Assembly (NCBI GenBank): GCA_910588005.1
Contig: CAJUQM010000008.1
Location: forward strand, 10,805 to 74,804
Source: an uncultured Oscillibacter sp.
GTDB taxonomy: Bacteria; Bacillota; Clostridia; Oscillospirales; Oscillospiraceae
Direction: 5' to 3'
DNA: 64,000 nucleotides
A program made the position numbers and the translations under genes. Positions 1 to 8,290 of the stretch are shown here, piece by piece. Position 1 is the first letter of the stretch. Every line of letters starts with the position of its first letter. The notes beneath the pieces are model-generated. The model was given only the letters and a program-made list of their open reading frames with translations. It ran no database searches and had not been told where the DNA came from.

Positions 1-552
1 CCGCGAAGGCTTTTGGCGCAGCTGGGGAAAGAAGTTCTGCGGTTTTAGGATCGGGCCGGAGACCACGGTGGGGAAGAAGAGGGAGTACAGCACATATCCG
101 CTTCCCAAGCCCCGCTCTAAGGTGAAGCCGCCGCCGTAGACTTCTTTCAAAAGCCACAGCTGCTGAAAGGTGAAAAAGCTGAGACCCAGGGGAGAGGAAG
201 CTATGGCAACTCGCCCGCCTGTGAAAAACGCGGCGTATTTATAGAGAAGCAGTACAGCGATCTGCCAGCCGGCCGCCAGCGCGAAGACCGGTTTCCGGTG
301 CTCTCTCCCGGACTGGAGATATCTTACGGCAGACCAAGTGACCAGTAGGTCCGCTCCGATGGGCAGAAGGTCCGGAAGGCCGCCGCAGCCCTGCCAGTAA
401 AAAAATAGGCTGAAAAGCGTCAAGGGCAGGGCGTTTTCCGCCGCAGATCCGGCGGAGGCACTGCTCCGGCGGAGCCGAAATCCCTCTAAGAGGCGGCATA
501 CCCATACCCCGGCCGCCAAAAACACCAGAAAGCCCAGAGACTGAAAGCTCAT
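1..552 (-). CDS. MBOAT-family membrane O-acyltransferase (N-terminal part, cut by window edge)
   Basis: An open frame runs from the ATG at 552 to the window edge without a stop, giving 184 residues. The translation is strongly hydrophobic with several membrane segments. It contains a stretch reading SFFTFQQLWLLKEVYGGGF, followed further on by SLFFPTVVSGPIL. This resembles the DltB/AlgI-type MBOAT core, where a Phe-Pro...Gly-Pro-Ile pattern precedes the catalytic His; that His would lie outside the window. These enzymes O-acylate cell-envelope polymers or extracellular polysaccharide. The start overlaps the stop of the upstream HTH gene as ATGA, which suggests translational coupling. The exact substrate cannot be judged from this fragment. 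Confidence 0.72.
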   Translation of the reverse strand, partial: MSFQSLGFLVFLAAGVWVCRLLEGFRLRRSSASAGSAAENALPLTLFSLFFYWQGCGGLPDLLPIGADLLVTWSAVRYLQSGREHRKPVFALAAGWQIAVLLLYKYAAFFTGGRVAIASSPLGLSFFTFQQLWLLKEVYGGGFTLERGLGSGYVLYSLFFPTVVSGPILKPQNFFPQLRQKPSR

Positions 553-1232
553 AGCGGATCTTCCGTCAGGCCGCTGAGCCGGGCGTCGGCGGCGCTGAGA
601 ACCTGGGTCAGACCTTGACAGCGGCCGGGATAGGCATCGGCCAGGGCCTGGCTGCTGAGGCTGGGAAATTCAGCCTTCTGCGCCGCCTGACCGCGGAGGG
701 CACGGGCGTATTTTGCCTCGGAGAGCTTCATGTCTGCCCCGGCGATTCCCATGGTACAGGCGGCGGGGTCCAGGGAGAAGTAGGCCTCGTTGGCTCCGGC
801 GGCGCGGTACAGGTGGCGGTAGAGCTGGTAGACGGCGCTGGAGAGATAATCCGAAGCCGCGTTGACCGCGGCCTTGTCCCCCAATTTACCCAGAAGCCCA
901 AACAGCACGCCTATGGCGCCGGAGAGCAGCTTGCTCTGAAGCGTGGCCAAGATACTGCCCTGCAGCACATTACCCGGTTCGGCGGCATTTAAGATCTCCT
1001 CGGAGGTCAGCATACTGCCCTCCCGGGACAATGTGCGGCCCAGGATGAAATCGGCGGAGACGTGATAGTAGTCGCAGGCCTTGACAACAAACAAAAGCCC
1101 CGGCTCCCGGGTGCCGTTTTCATAGTGGCTCAACAGCGCCTGGGAGATGCCCAGATCCCCGGCGGCAGTGCGCTGGGACACGCCCCGTTCCTGCCGCAGC
1201 AGGGACAGCGTCCGTGAAAATTCAGATGCCAT
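549..1232 (-). CDS. HTH (XRE-type) transcriptional regulator with unknown C-terminal domain
   Basis: This 227-residue protein begins with a Cro/C1-type helix-turn-helix (about residues 5-65). The stretch QRTAAGDLGISQALLSHYENG is the recognition region, and it is followed by the usual 'ADFILGRT' end of such domains. The remaining ~150 residues are Ala/Leu-rich and helical, with no recognised family. An AAGGAG-type ribosome site precedes the ATG. Its stop overlaps the start of the MBOAT gene by 4 bp (ATGA), so the two are probably co-expressed. It may regulate that envelope gene or its own operon, which is inference. Confidence 0.8.
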   Translation of the reverse strand: MASEFSRTLSLLRQERGVSQRTAAGDLGISQALLSHYENGTREPGLLFVVKACDYYHVSADFILGRTLSREGSMLTSEEILNAAEPGNVLQGSILATLQSKLLSGAIGVLFGLLGKLGDKAAVNAASDYLSSAVYQLYRHLYRAAGANEAYFSLDPAACTMGIAGADMKLSEAKYARALRGQAAQKAEFPSLSSQALADAYPGRCQGLTQVLSAADARLSGLTEDPL

Positions 1233-1455
1233 AGTTCTCTCTCCTTTCGGGGGAATTAAAAAAACAGACAGTCTTTAATACGCAGGGTATAGTTTACCAA
1301 AGGAGATACCGTTTGTAAAGAGAGAAGGGATATAAAACGCCGTGGATTGCCGAAATTTCCTTTCAAGGCAGGGGAACCGTCCTGATCTGCCGCGCCGCAT
1401 CAAATCTTTTTTTCTCTGTCCGGAGTCACGGGTTAGGAGCGCGAAAGCCAAAGAG

Positions 1456-1482
1456 GAGAGGAACCCCGCCGGGGTTCCTCTC
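1456..1482 (-). terminator. Hairpin between HAD gene and HTH gene
   Basis: A perfect 12-bp inverted repeat (GAGAGGAACCCC / GGGGTTCCTCTC) has a 3-base GCC loop. On the minus strand it is followed by a moderately T-rich stretch. It lies about 57 bp past the stop of the HAD gene and probably ends that transcript. The rest of 1233-1539 holds no visible gene; it should contain the promoter of the HTH gene, but I could not pick one out. Confidence 0.6.
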
Positions 1483-1539
1483 TCAGCAGTCTCTATTCCC
1501 GCCCCGCGGACCCTTGGACGCGCAGGGCACCCCACGGGC

Positions 1540-2421
1540 TTAGAATAAGCCCACCTGGTTGGGGAGCACGTCTCCGCCGATCATGCGCAGCTGCTGGGCG
1601 TTTTCCTCCCACAGCAGGTCGGCGATAGACATCTTCTGGATGATGTGCTTTACTGTGGCGTCCAAAGCGGTTCCCTCGCTGTAATCCGCGGGAAAGATAA
1701 AGTCCACCCGGCCCTTGGACAGCAGGTCCTCCACACCCTGCCGGTTCCCGCCCTGATATACCGCGATGGCCTGGCCCCCGTAGGCCCGCATCATCTTCAT
1801 GCAGGGTACGTCCGAGAGACCGTCGCCCATGTAGACCATATTTGTAAAGGGTACCCGCTTGCTGTCGTCAGGCATAGAATCATTGAGGGTTTTGTCATCG
1901 GACACGTCCAGCACGCCCTTGTTGATCCGGTAAACAAATTGGGTTTTTGCAGTAAAATTTACGGCCAGTTTGGGCCACACCGGCACGCCGGCTTCGTCGT
2001 AATAAAACTCGCTGGCGTAGATCTCCTGAAACGCGCCGCTGATCGAAGACCCCTCAATAATCTCCCGCAGACCCGAGGAGATGATGTAATGCTCCACCTG
2101 TACGCCCAGTTCCCGGCCGTACTCGTTGATCCGGCGGAACCAACCCTCCACGCCGGGAAAGAACACGATGTCCCGCCCCTTGTCCACCAAATCTGCCCGG
2201 GTAAAGGGCAGATTTTTTCGCTTTGCCTCCTGGAGCATGGTGTACATATAGGCCAGGATGCCGTCAATCCGGTTGCGGCGGGCAAAGCCGTTGGCCTTTT
2301 CCCAAAACTCCGCCGGGGTCATGCCGAGGCTGGGAATGAAGGCATAGTCCTGCATATCCGTGGTGCAGAGGGTTTTGTCAAAGTCGTATAGAAAAGCGAT
2401 GATGGGCTGTGTTTTTTTCAC
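1540..2421 (-). CDS. HAD-superfamily phosphatase
   Basis: This 293-residue cytosolic hydrolase has HAD motif I as DFDKTL (residues 13-18, nucleophile Asp plus acid/base Asp), motif II as the Ser in IISSG (about 115), and motif IV as GDGLSD (about 200). An inserted cap region lies between motifs I and II. The start is GTG at 2421, chosen because GGAGG sits 7 bases upstream. The family dephosphorylates small phosphate esters; the substrate is not apparent. A strong bidirectional hairpin separates it from the divIVA group upstream, so it is probably its own transcription unit. Confidence 0.82.
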   Translation of the reverse strand: MKKTQPIIAFLYDFDKTLCTTDMQDYAFIPSLGMTPAEFWEKANGFARRNRIDGILAYMYTMLQEAKRKNLPFTRADLVDKGRDIVFFPGVEGWFRRINEYGRELGVQVEHYIISSGLREIIEGSSISGAFQEIYASEFYYDEAGVPVWPKLAVNFTAKTQFVYRINKGVLDVSDDKTLNDSMPDDSKRVPFTNMVYMGDGLSDVPCMKMMRAYGGQAIAVYQGGNRQGVEDLLSKGRVDFIFPADYSEGTALDATVKHIIQKMSIADLLWEENAQQLRMIGGDVLPNQVGLF

Positions 2422-2439
2422 GCCTGTCCCTCCTCGGGA

Positions 2440-2474
2440 AAAAAGCGGCTCTAATGAAATTAGAGCCGCTTTTT
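2440..2474. terminator. Bidirectional rho-independent terminator after divIVA
   Basis: A perfect 16-bp stem has a 3-base loop, GCGGCTCTAAT pairing with ATTAGAGCCGC, flanked by A-runs on one side and T-runs on the other. It lies 14 bp after the divIVA stop and would end the division-cluster transcript on the minus strand. Confidence 0.88.
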
Positions 2475-2487
2475 AAAAATTTTCGGT

Positions 2488-3222
2488 TTAAGTTCCGCCG
2501 GTGTAGTTGGGACCGAATTTCAGGTCGTCCAGCTTGTCAAATTTGATTCGGCGGGTGACCTCCATAGAGTCCTGGGGGTCTTTGGAATCCTGAGTAAAGG
2601 GATCGCCCTCGGGATACGGCGCCTGCGGAGCGGGGAGATCTCCCGCAGGCGGTACGGCAATCCCGGCGGCGGGTTCCGCCGCGGCCGCCTCCTCAGGGGG
2701 CTTTTCCTCGAAAGAGGCCGCCACCGTGGTCCCGATCTCCTGCACCGGCACCGCCGCCGCGGAGATTTCCACCGGCAGCTGGGGAAGCCTTTCCAAAAAC
2801 TCCAGTTCTTTATTGCAGACGCTCTGCGTGGCGGCGATGAACTGGGCCAGCTCCCGCTGTCCCTGGCGCAGGCGGTCCTCCGCCGCCTCCACCTCCAGCT
2901 GGATCTGGGCAATTCGCTCCCGGGCGTCCGACTCCGCCTGGGCCAGCAGCGTGTTTCGCTTGGCCTCGGCCTCGCGGACAATGGAATCCGCCATCTTTTG
3001 GGCCGTCAGCAGCGTGGCGCGCATGGAGTCCTCCGTGGCGCGGTAGTCCTCCACCTTTTCCACCAGTACCTTCATCTTGGCCTTCAGCGCGGCGTTCTCT
3101 TTGTACAGCGCCGTGTAGTCATCGGTGAGTTCGTCCAAAAACTCATCCACCATGGCCATGTTGTATCCGCCCATAAAGCCCTTGGTAAAGGCGTGGGAGG
3201 AGACCTCCTGCGGTGTCAGCAT
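2488..3222 (-). CDS. divIVA: DivIVA-family cell-division/pole protein
   Basis: This 244-residue protein opens with the DivIVA lipid-binding crossed-loop domain; the segment FTKGFMGGYNMAMVDEFLDE matches the F...GY...EVD.FLD pattern. A long coiled coil follows (about residues 30-150). The C-terminal ~90 residues are Pro/Ala/Glu-rich and look disordered. DivIVA binds negatively curved membrane at septa and poles and recruits division or wall-synthesis factors. It sits directly downstream of sepF, a conserved Firmicutes arrangement. The disordered tail is longer than in short DivIVA homologues. Confidence 0.93.
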   Translation of the reverse strand: MLTPQEVSSHAFTKGFMGGYNMAMVDEFLDELTDDYTALYKENAALKAKMKVLVEKVEDYRATEDSMRATLLTAQKMADSIVREAEAKRNTLLAQAESDARERIAQIQLEVEAAEDRLRQGQRELAQFIAATQSVCNKELEFLERLPQLPVEISAAAVPVQEIGTTVAASFEEKPPEEAAAAEPAAGIAVPPAGDLPAPQAPYPEGDPFTQDSKDPQDSMEVTRRIKFDKLDDLKFGPNYTGGT

Positions 3223-3257
3223 TCCAGAAATACCCCCTGTCAGCGCGGTTTTACTCT

Positions 3258-3692
3258 TTAGAAGTAGAGTCCGTTGTTTTCCAGCTCGTCAATCAGATCG
3301 CCCTCGATGTCCACGTGGTAGGGCGTGATGATGTATGTATTGGCGGCCACCTTTTTAATCTTACCCTCTCCGGCATAGGCTACGCCGGAGAGAAAGTCGA
3401 TCAGGCGGCGGGCGATGTCCTTGTTGGTGGACTCCAGATTCAAAACCACCGTCCGCTTGTCCTTAAGATGGTCGGCGATCTCAGAGGCGTTTTCAAACCG
3501 CTCCGGTTTTACCAGCACCACTTTCAGCTGCGTGGTGGCATGGATGTTGACGACCTTGTTGCGGCGGTCGTCGTATTTGCTGCGGTGGTCGTCAAAGGCG
3601 TCCTTTCGGGCCGGCTCTTCAAATTCCTCAAAGTCGTCATCCTCGTCCTCATAGGGATGGGTCCACTTTTTCAGTTCGTCAATAATGCTCAT
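3258..3692 (-). CDS. sepF: SepF, FtsZ-anchoring division protein
   Basis: The 144-residue protein has an N-terminal amphipathic helix (MSIIDELKKW, membrane anchor) and an acidic linker (about 15-50). The SepF core follows, with the signature VVLVKPERFENASEIADHLKD and an NLESTNKDIARRLIDFLSG segment containing the glycine-rich dimer region. SepF tethers FtsZ to the membrane and shapes the Z-ring. A GAGGAGG ribosome site supports this start. It lies between yggS and divIVA in the order known from many Firmicutes. Confidence 0.95.
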   Translation of the reverse strand: MSIIDELKKWTHPYEDEDDDFEEFEEPARKDAFDDHRSKYDDRRNKVVNIHATTQLKVVLVKPERFENASEIADHLKDKRTVVLNLESTNKDIARRLIDFLSGVAYAGEGKIKKVAANTYIITPYHVDIEGDLIDELENNGLYF

Positions 3693-3782
3693 GGCAAAGC
3701 CTCCTCAGTGCGCATTCGCGCGAGATCATTTTCCAAAGCCCGCCCCGGGGCGGCTTTACGCCGGATGATTCATGCTCTCCGA

Positions 3783-4478
3783 TTATAAATTATAATCGCG
3801 GGCGCCGAAGATCGCGGTGCCCACTCGGACCATAGTGGCGCCGGCACGGACGGCGTCAGCGTAGTCGCCGCTCATGCCCATGGAAAGATACTTTAGTTCA
3901 TTATGGAACAGATTTTCGTTGATGTCAACATAAAGTGTGTGAACTTCCTGAAAATACCGCATATTGGCTTGCCGATCGGCATCTGCGGGGGGAATGGTCA
4001 TCAGCCCCCGTACCCGCACGTGGTCACGGGACAGGGCGCTTTCCGCTGCGGCAAAGACGGCGGCAGGCGCAAAGCCGCTTTTGGCCTCCTCACCGCCGAT
4101 ATTGACCTCCAGCAGAACATCCTGAAGGAAATTCTGCCGGGCGGCGGCCTTTTCGATCTCGTCCAGCAGCTCCAAAGAACCCACGGACTGGATCAGCGAC
4201 ACGCGCCCCACCACTTGCTTGACCTTATTGCGCTGGAGATGGCCGATAAAGTGCAGCGGCGCGCCGTCATAGGCGTTCTCCGCCAGCTTTTTTACCATCT
4301 CCTGAACCCGGTTTTCCCCTAGGGCGTCGATTCCGGCGGCGATAGCCTCCCGGCAGGCGGCCGCACCGTTCATCTTGCTGGCACCTACCAGAATAATCTC
4401 CTCCGGCCTCCGGCCCGCTTCCCTGGCGGCTTCCGCCAGCTCTGCCCGCACCCGGGCGATATTTTCCGCGATAGACAT
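3783..4478 (-). CDS. yggS: YggS/PLPBP family PLP-homeostasis protein
   Basis: The 231-residue protein has the alanine-racemase-like barrel fold. Motifs include the PLP lysine region ILVGASKM (Lys near residue 34), FIGHLQRNK (about 80), and SMGMSGDY with a downstream RVGTAIFG phosphate-binding stretch. Family members bind PLP without a known catalytic reaction and keep vitamin B6 and amino-acid pools balanced. The gene sits upstream of sepF, as ylmE does in Bacillus. A 165-bp repeat element lies 92 bp upstream of its start. Confidence 0.93.
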   Translation of the reverse strand: MSIAENIARVRAELAEAAREAGRRPEEIILVGASKMNGAAACREAIAAGIDALGENRVQEMVKKLAENAYDGAPLHFIGHLQRNKVKQVVGRVSLIQSVGSLELLDEIEKAAARQNFLQDVLLEVNIGGEEAKSGFAPAAVFAAAESALSRDHVRVRGLMTIPPADADRQANMRYFQEVHTLYVDINENLFHNELKYLSMGMSGDYADAVRAGATMVRVGTAIFGARDYNL

Positions 4479-4569
4479 AGAGCGTTCTCCATCCTTTCCC
4501 AGACCTTGTCTCCCATTGCCGAAACGCCGGCACAGGGACCTTTGCCGCTGTTTTTTCAGCGGCGTTCCT

Positions 4570-4734
4570 TAGTCCCTGTTTGAAAAATGTCAAAACGCCC
4601 AAACAGCGGATCTTTTTCCACTGTGCTGCGTTAAAAATTTTTGAAATACACAAAGTATTCCTGCAAATGTTTGCCTCGCCCAGCGAAAAAATCTCTCGCC
4701 GCTGTGCATTTCGCCATTTTTCAAACAGGGCCTA
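4570..4734 (+). repeat. MITE-like intergenic element, copy 1
   Basis: This 165-bp element begins and ends with TA. Its terminal inverted repeats are CCTGTTTGAAAAATG at the left and CATTTTTCAAACAGG at the right. It lies between the HlyD-like gene and yggS. It matches copy 3 (41082-41246, opposite orientation) at all but about 8 positions, and shares ends and spaced internal blocks with copy 2 (10278-10441). It has no coding capacity of its own beyond chance frames. Confidence 0.85.
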
Positions 4735-4826
4735 AACTCCGCCGTATTCCGGAGGGGAAAACCGCCCCGGTGGAAAACCGGTTCCAATCTGGAGGCTCCG
4801 CCGGTTTCAAGACGGGGCCGAATCTC

Positions 4827-6080
4827 TCATTGCCCAACGACCTTCCCGTCGTAGAGATTGTTGGCGGTGAGAATGACTTCTTCGCCGGAGCGCAGAATCC
4901 GGCTTTTTATCGTGGAGGCGGGCCGCAGGAGGACGAAGCCGTCTCCGTTGTAGAGCACCTCCGCAGGCTTAAACACGGCCTTTACGCCCACCACGCAGTA
5001 TACGCCGGTGATCTGAGTCTCGGTCTCCCTGCCGTCTTCACCGGTAACGGTTTGAGATACGATCCGCAGGGCCTCTTGGGGCACCCGAATGCCGCTCATG
5101 GTGCTTAAAATGATCTCCGCGCTCTGCTGGCGCAGCAGCGTCAATTGGGATAGATCGTATTTCCCCTGAAATACCACCACAGAGCGGCCGTTTTCCTCCC
5201 AGCCTACGGATTGGATGACCACATCCAGGTCCCGGTCCACGTCCTTGGAAAACCGGATGGAGATGTCCCCGGCCTCCTGGATCTCCCGAATCTCTCCGGT
5301 CCGCAGGGAAGCGGCATAGTACCAATTGTCTCCCAGAATCAATTTTCCCACCCGGGAGACGGCGGTGCTGTCCGGCTGGAGAGCGCTGAGCTGAGAGGGA
5401 GTCAGCTCCTGAATGACCTCCGGTGTCAGTACGGTTTCATAGCCGTCTACCACGGCGGAGTACAGCCCTGAGGCCGGGGCCGTGACCGGACGGACAGAGC
5501 CGGCTGACTGGCGCCGCAGGTCCGACAGCTCCTGCCGGAGGGACTCCAGCTGCCCGTCCAGGCCGTCGCCGGAATATGTATAGTCCCGTTTCATCACCAG
5601 CGCCCGCAGCTCGCCGCCGTGGCTTGTGACCGTGTCCAGCCGCCCGCAGGCCAGGGCGGCTCGCAGCTCCAAAAGGTTCTGGGCAATCTGGCTGTCCAAT
5701 TTGGCGGCGGCCTCATAGCTGAGGGATGCGCCCTGGGCGTACTCCAGCTGTTCGATCCGGCTTTCCAGAGCGTCAATCTGGTCCTGGCGGTCTAAAGAGG
5801 CCTGATCGGCGTACACCGCCGCCACCGTGCCTCCCACACCGACCCGCTCGCCCTCCGCCCTGGCCAGCCGCAGGAGGCCGCTGGTATTGTCCTCCAGTAT
5901 CCGCTCGCTGCGGACCACGTAACCGGAGACATCGACGACCTTGTCCACCGTGTAGGCGTAGGCCATGGTGGTGGTGAGGGGGTTGTCCAGATAGCGAAGG
6001 GCCTGATACCCGAAATAGGCGGCCACGCCCAGAGCTACCAAGAGCATCAATATTCTGGTTGAGAGAGGGGTGGTTTTCAT
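4827..6080 (-). CDS. HlyD-like membrane-anchored adaptor protein
   Basis: The 417-residue protein has one N-terminal membrane segment (about residues 9-27). It then has a lipoyl/barrel-type half (VVDVSGYVVRSE), a central coiled coil (about 95-195), and a second half with PVTAPASGLY, the usual hairpin-flanking motif of HlyD/periplasmic-adaptor proteins. A protein of this type precedes yggS-sepF in many Clostridia, so a link to envelope or division work is likely. No partner ABC transporter lies nearby. The start ATG has AAGGAG upstream. Confidence 0.8.
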   Translation of the reverse strand: MKTTPLSTRILMLLVALGVAAYFGYQALRYLDNPLTTTMAYAYTVDKVVDVSGYVVRSERILEDNTSGLLRLARAEGERVGVGGTVAAVYADQASLDRQDQIDALESRIEQLEYAQGASLSYEAAAKLDSQIAQNLLELRAALACGRLDTVTSHGGELRALVMKRDYTYSGDGLDGQLESLRQELSDLRRQSAGSVRPVTAPASGLYSAVVDGYETVLTPEVIQELTPSQLSALQPDSTAVSRVGKLILGDNWYYAASLRTGEIREIQEAGDISIRFSKDVDRDLDVVIQSVGWEENGRSVVVFQGKYDLSQLTLLRQQSAEIILSTMSGIRVPQEALRIVSQTVTGEDGRETETQITGVYCVVGVKAVFKPAEVLYNGDGFVLLRPASTIKSRILRSGEEVILTANNLYDGKVVGQ

Positions 6081-6122
6081 GGTGTCTCCTTGCGCCTGCT
6101 GGAATTTTCCGGTGTGGGGCCG

Positions 6123-6353
6123 TCAGCTCTCCGTTTCCGCCAGGTCCACGGGTCTGGCCGGGGCGATGGTGGAAATCGCGTGCTTGTAAATAACCTGCTG
6201 CTTGCCGTCGCTGTCCAGGACAACCACAAAGGCGTCAAACCCTGTGATGACGCCCCGCATTTGAAAGCCGTTCATCAAAAACATGGTGACCGGAAGCCTG
6301 TCCCGTTTGGCCCTGAGAAGAAAAATGTCCTGCAAATTGGCTTTTGTCTGCAT
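6123..6353 (-). CDS. hfq: RNA chaperone Hfq
   Basis: The product is 76 residues, the usual core length of Firmicutes Hfq. Sm1 is visible as a run ending in FLMNGFQMRGVITGFDAF, and the Sm2 motif is YKHAISTI (the YKHA variant). N-terminal residues NLQDIFL match the proximal RNA-binding patch. The start at 6353 is chosen because AAGGAG lies 8 bases upstream; an upstream in-frame extension has no such site. Hfq forms a hexamer that binds sRNAs and mRNAs. It follows miaA, as in many bacteria. Confidence 0.95.
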   Translation of the reverse strand: MQTKANLQDIFLLRAKRDRLPVTMFLMNGFQMRGVITGFDAFVVVLDSDGKQQVIYKHAISTIAPARPVDLAETES

Positions 6354-6409
6354 ACTGTCCGCTCCTTTTTTCTTTCGTGGCGGACAGCCTCTATATGTCC
6401 GCCCTGGGT

Positions 6410-7354
6410 CTAGAATACGCCAGCAGCGGACAAGATTTCCGTCGAAATCCGTAGGGCTTTCGCAAAATCCCGCTTTTTTTCCCAATAGATCCAGTGGATG
6501 GCCGAATTCCGCCGCAGCCAGGTCAGCTGCCGCTTGGCGTACTGGCGGGAGCGGAGCTTTACCTCCGCAATGGCCTCCGCCTCCGTCCGCGTTCCCTCCA
6601 GGACCTCCAGAAACTCCTTATACCCGATGGCCTGCATACAGGTGGCGCTTCGGGGCAGGCCCAGATCCAGCAGAGCGCGGACCTCGTCCAAAAGGCCCTG
6701 TTCCACCATGGCGTCCACCCGGCGGTCGATCAGGGCTTTCATATCCTCCCGGTTGGAAAATTGGAGTCCGATCCAAACGGCGTCGTACCGCGGCGGCAGA
6801 GCCGCCGTCTCCGCATTATGGGCGGAGATGGTTTTTCCCGTCTCCAGATAGACCTCCAACGCCCGGAGAATCCGCTTTTCGTCCGATGGGTGCAGCCGTT
6901 CCGCGGACTCCGGATCTACCTGCCGCAGCTCCGAGAGAAGCGGGCCGGAGCCATCTTTTGCCAGCCGCTCCTGAAGATGGCGGCGGACCTCTCCGCCGGC
7001 GCTGCCGGGGGCAAAGCCGTGCCCCCGCACCGCCGCGTCCAGCCACAGTCCGGTGCCGCCCACCAGGATGGGCAGCTTTCCTCGGGCCAGAATGCCGTCG
7101 ATGACGGGAATAGCGGTCTGGGCGTACCGGGCGGCAGACCACTGCTCCCACGGCTCCGCTACCGCCACCATGTGGTGGGGCACGCCGTCCATCTCCTCCG
7201 AAGTGGGGGCGGCGGTGCCGATGCGCAGTCCCCTATAGATCTGCATAGAGTCGGCGGAGACCACCTCGCCGCCGTACCGCTTTGCCAGCAGAATGCCCAA
7301 GGTGGTTTTTCCGCAGGCCGTGGGACCCACCACGCAGAGAACCCTCTCCGCCAT
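6410..7354 (-). CDS. miaA: tRNA dimethylallyltransferase
   Basis: The 314-residue enzyme adds a dimethylallyl group to N6 of A37 in tRNAs reading UNN codons. The P-loop GPTACGKT (about 10-17), the DSMQIYRGL substrate-binding stretch (35-43), LVGGTGLWLDA (about 97-107) and the C-terminal SRQYAKRQLTWLR all fit the family. Its start overlaps the stop of the flavodoxin-fold gene (TGATG). MiaB, encoded upstream in the same cluster, acts on its product. Confidence 0.95.
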   Translation of the reverse strand: MAERVLCVVGPTACGKTTLGILLAKRYGGEVVSADSMQIYRGLRIGTAAPTSEEMDGVPHHMVAVAEPWEQWSAARYAQTAIPVIDGILARGKLPILVGGTGLWLDAAVRGHGFAPGSAGGEVRRHLQERLAKDGSGPLLSELRQVDPESAERLHPSDEKRILRALEVYLETGKTISAHNAETAALPPRYDAVWIGLQFSNREDMKALIDRRVDAMVEQGLLDEVRALLDLGLPRSATCMQAIGYKEFLEVLEGTRTEAEAIAEVKLRSRQYAKRQLTWLRRNSAIHWIYWEKKRDFAKALRISTEILSAAGVF

Positions 7355-7944
7355 CAGAAGTCCAGCCCCAGCCGCCGTGCCTGCTCACAGGCGGCGTCCA
7401 GCAGCGGTCCGGCCTGGGCGGGGTCCACGTCCAATCCCCCGGCAAACACGTAGTCAAACCGGGGAATGCCGAACATGGCGGCCAGCTGCTTCCAATACAG
7501 CACCCCCAGGCTCTCAGGGCGCTCAAAATCGCCGCCGGTGGTGAGATAGGCCAGCCGCTCGCCGCGGCAGTCCCCGTGACAGCCGTCGGACTCGTAGTGG
7601 TAGCTCAGGCCGTTGGCGGAGATGTGCTCGATATAGATCCGCAGAAGGGAGGGGAAGCTCAGATCCCAAAAGGGGGCCGCAACAACGATTTTATCCGCCT
7701 GCTGGAATTGCCGGGCCAGGGCGAACACCGGCCCGCTGAAGTCCCCGGCCTCCGCCAGGGAGTCCCGCTCCCGCAGGGCGGGAGGAAGGAGGGGCTTGAT
7801 GTCCAGAGCCTCCAGGACAACGGTCTCAATCTCCGCCTGGGGGTGAGTCCCCTGAAAGGCGGAGAGGAAGGCCCCCGCCAGCACCCGTGTGCGGGAACCC
7901 GCTCCCCGCTGGCTGATACAGCAATCGATAAATAACAGCTTCAT
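7354..7944 (-). CDS. Flavodoxin-fold NAD(P)H-dependent FMN oxidoreductase
   Basis: This 196-residue protein has a flavodoxin-2/azoreductase-like fold. The N-terminal strand LLFIDCCIS leads into the phosphate-binding loop, VVAAPFWDLSFPSLLRIYIEHI lines the flavin site, and YLTTGGD is the AzoR-type TTGG loop. It probably reduces quinones or azo compounds using bound FMN. ATG at 7944 is chosen over an ATG four codons upstream because GAGG lies 6 bases before it, in the coding end of the DUF6440 gene. It is tightly packed between that gene and miaA. Confidence 0.8.
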   Translation of the reverse strand: MKLLFIDCCISQRGAGSRTRVLAGAFLSAFQGTHPQAEIETVVLEALDIKPLLPPALRERDSLAEAGDFSGPVFALARQFQQADKIVVAAPFWDLSFPSLLRIYIEHISANGLSYHYESDGCHGDCRGERLAYLTTGGDFERPESLGVLYWKQLAAMFGIPRFDYVFAGGLDVDPAQAGPLLDAACEQARRLGLDF

Positions 7945-7945
7945 G

Positions 7946-8128
7946 TCAATCCTCATCCAACACGGTGGTGATGACGGGCTTTCCGTCCCGGTCCAGCAGA
8001 GGCGTCAGGCCTCCGCCGCCTCCGGACCATGCGTAGAGATAGCTGACGCCGGTTTCCCGATCCACGTAGATATCAAGGCCGCTGCCGACAAGGCCCTGGC
8101 TGTAAGTTTTTACAAAACGCTTTGACAT
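7946..8128 (-). CDS. DUF6440-like small protein
   Basis: This 60-residue protein has the pattern DIYVDRETGVSYLYAW...GLTPLLDRDGKPV, which resembles small DUF6440 proteins common in Firmicutes. Their function is unknown. The start at 8128 is supported by a perfect AAGGAGG 5-6 bases upstream. Its stop is one base from the ATG of the following flavodoxin-fold gene, so the two are co-translated. Confidence 0.72.
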   Translation of the reverse strand: MSKRFVKTYSQGLVGSGLDIYVDRETGVSYLYAWSGGGGGLTPLLDRDGKPVITTVLDED

Positions 8129-8143
8129 ACGGTCCTCCTTCCG

Positions 8144-8171
8144 GAAAACAGGGACCAAAGCCCCTGTTTTC
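8144..8171. terminator. Hairpin between mutL and DUF6440 gene
   Basis: The stem is 10 bp (GAAAACAGGG / CCCTGTTTTC) around an 8-base loop. On the minus strand the 3' arm ends in TTTTC, like a terminator, and the arm lies directly next to the AAGGAGG of the DUF6440 gene. It could end mutL transcripts or damp translation of the small gene. Further imperfect hairpins fill 8172-8285. Confidence 0.5.
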
Positions 8172-8290
8172 TCCGCCTTTGGCGGAAAGATAAATGAAAA
8201 TTATTTTTGCGGTGACTCCCTTTGAGGGAGGGGGGCAATTCACCTCTCCACGCGGCGAAGGAGTGCCCCGGCCCGGTCCTATGGAAAGAG

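Noticed and set aside
239..505. An 88-residue minus-strand frame near the left edge
   Set aside because: It lies in another frame of the MBOAT gene that starts at 552 and runs off the window.
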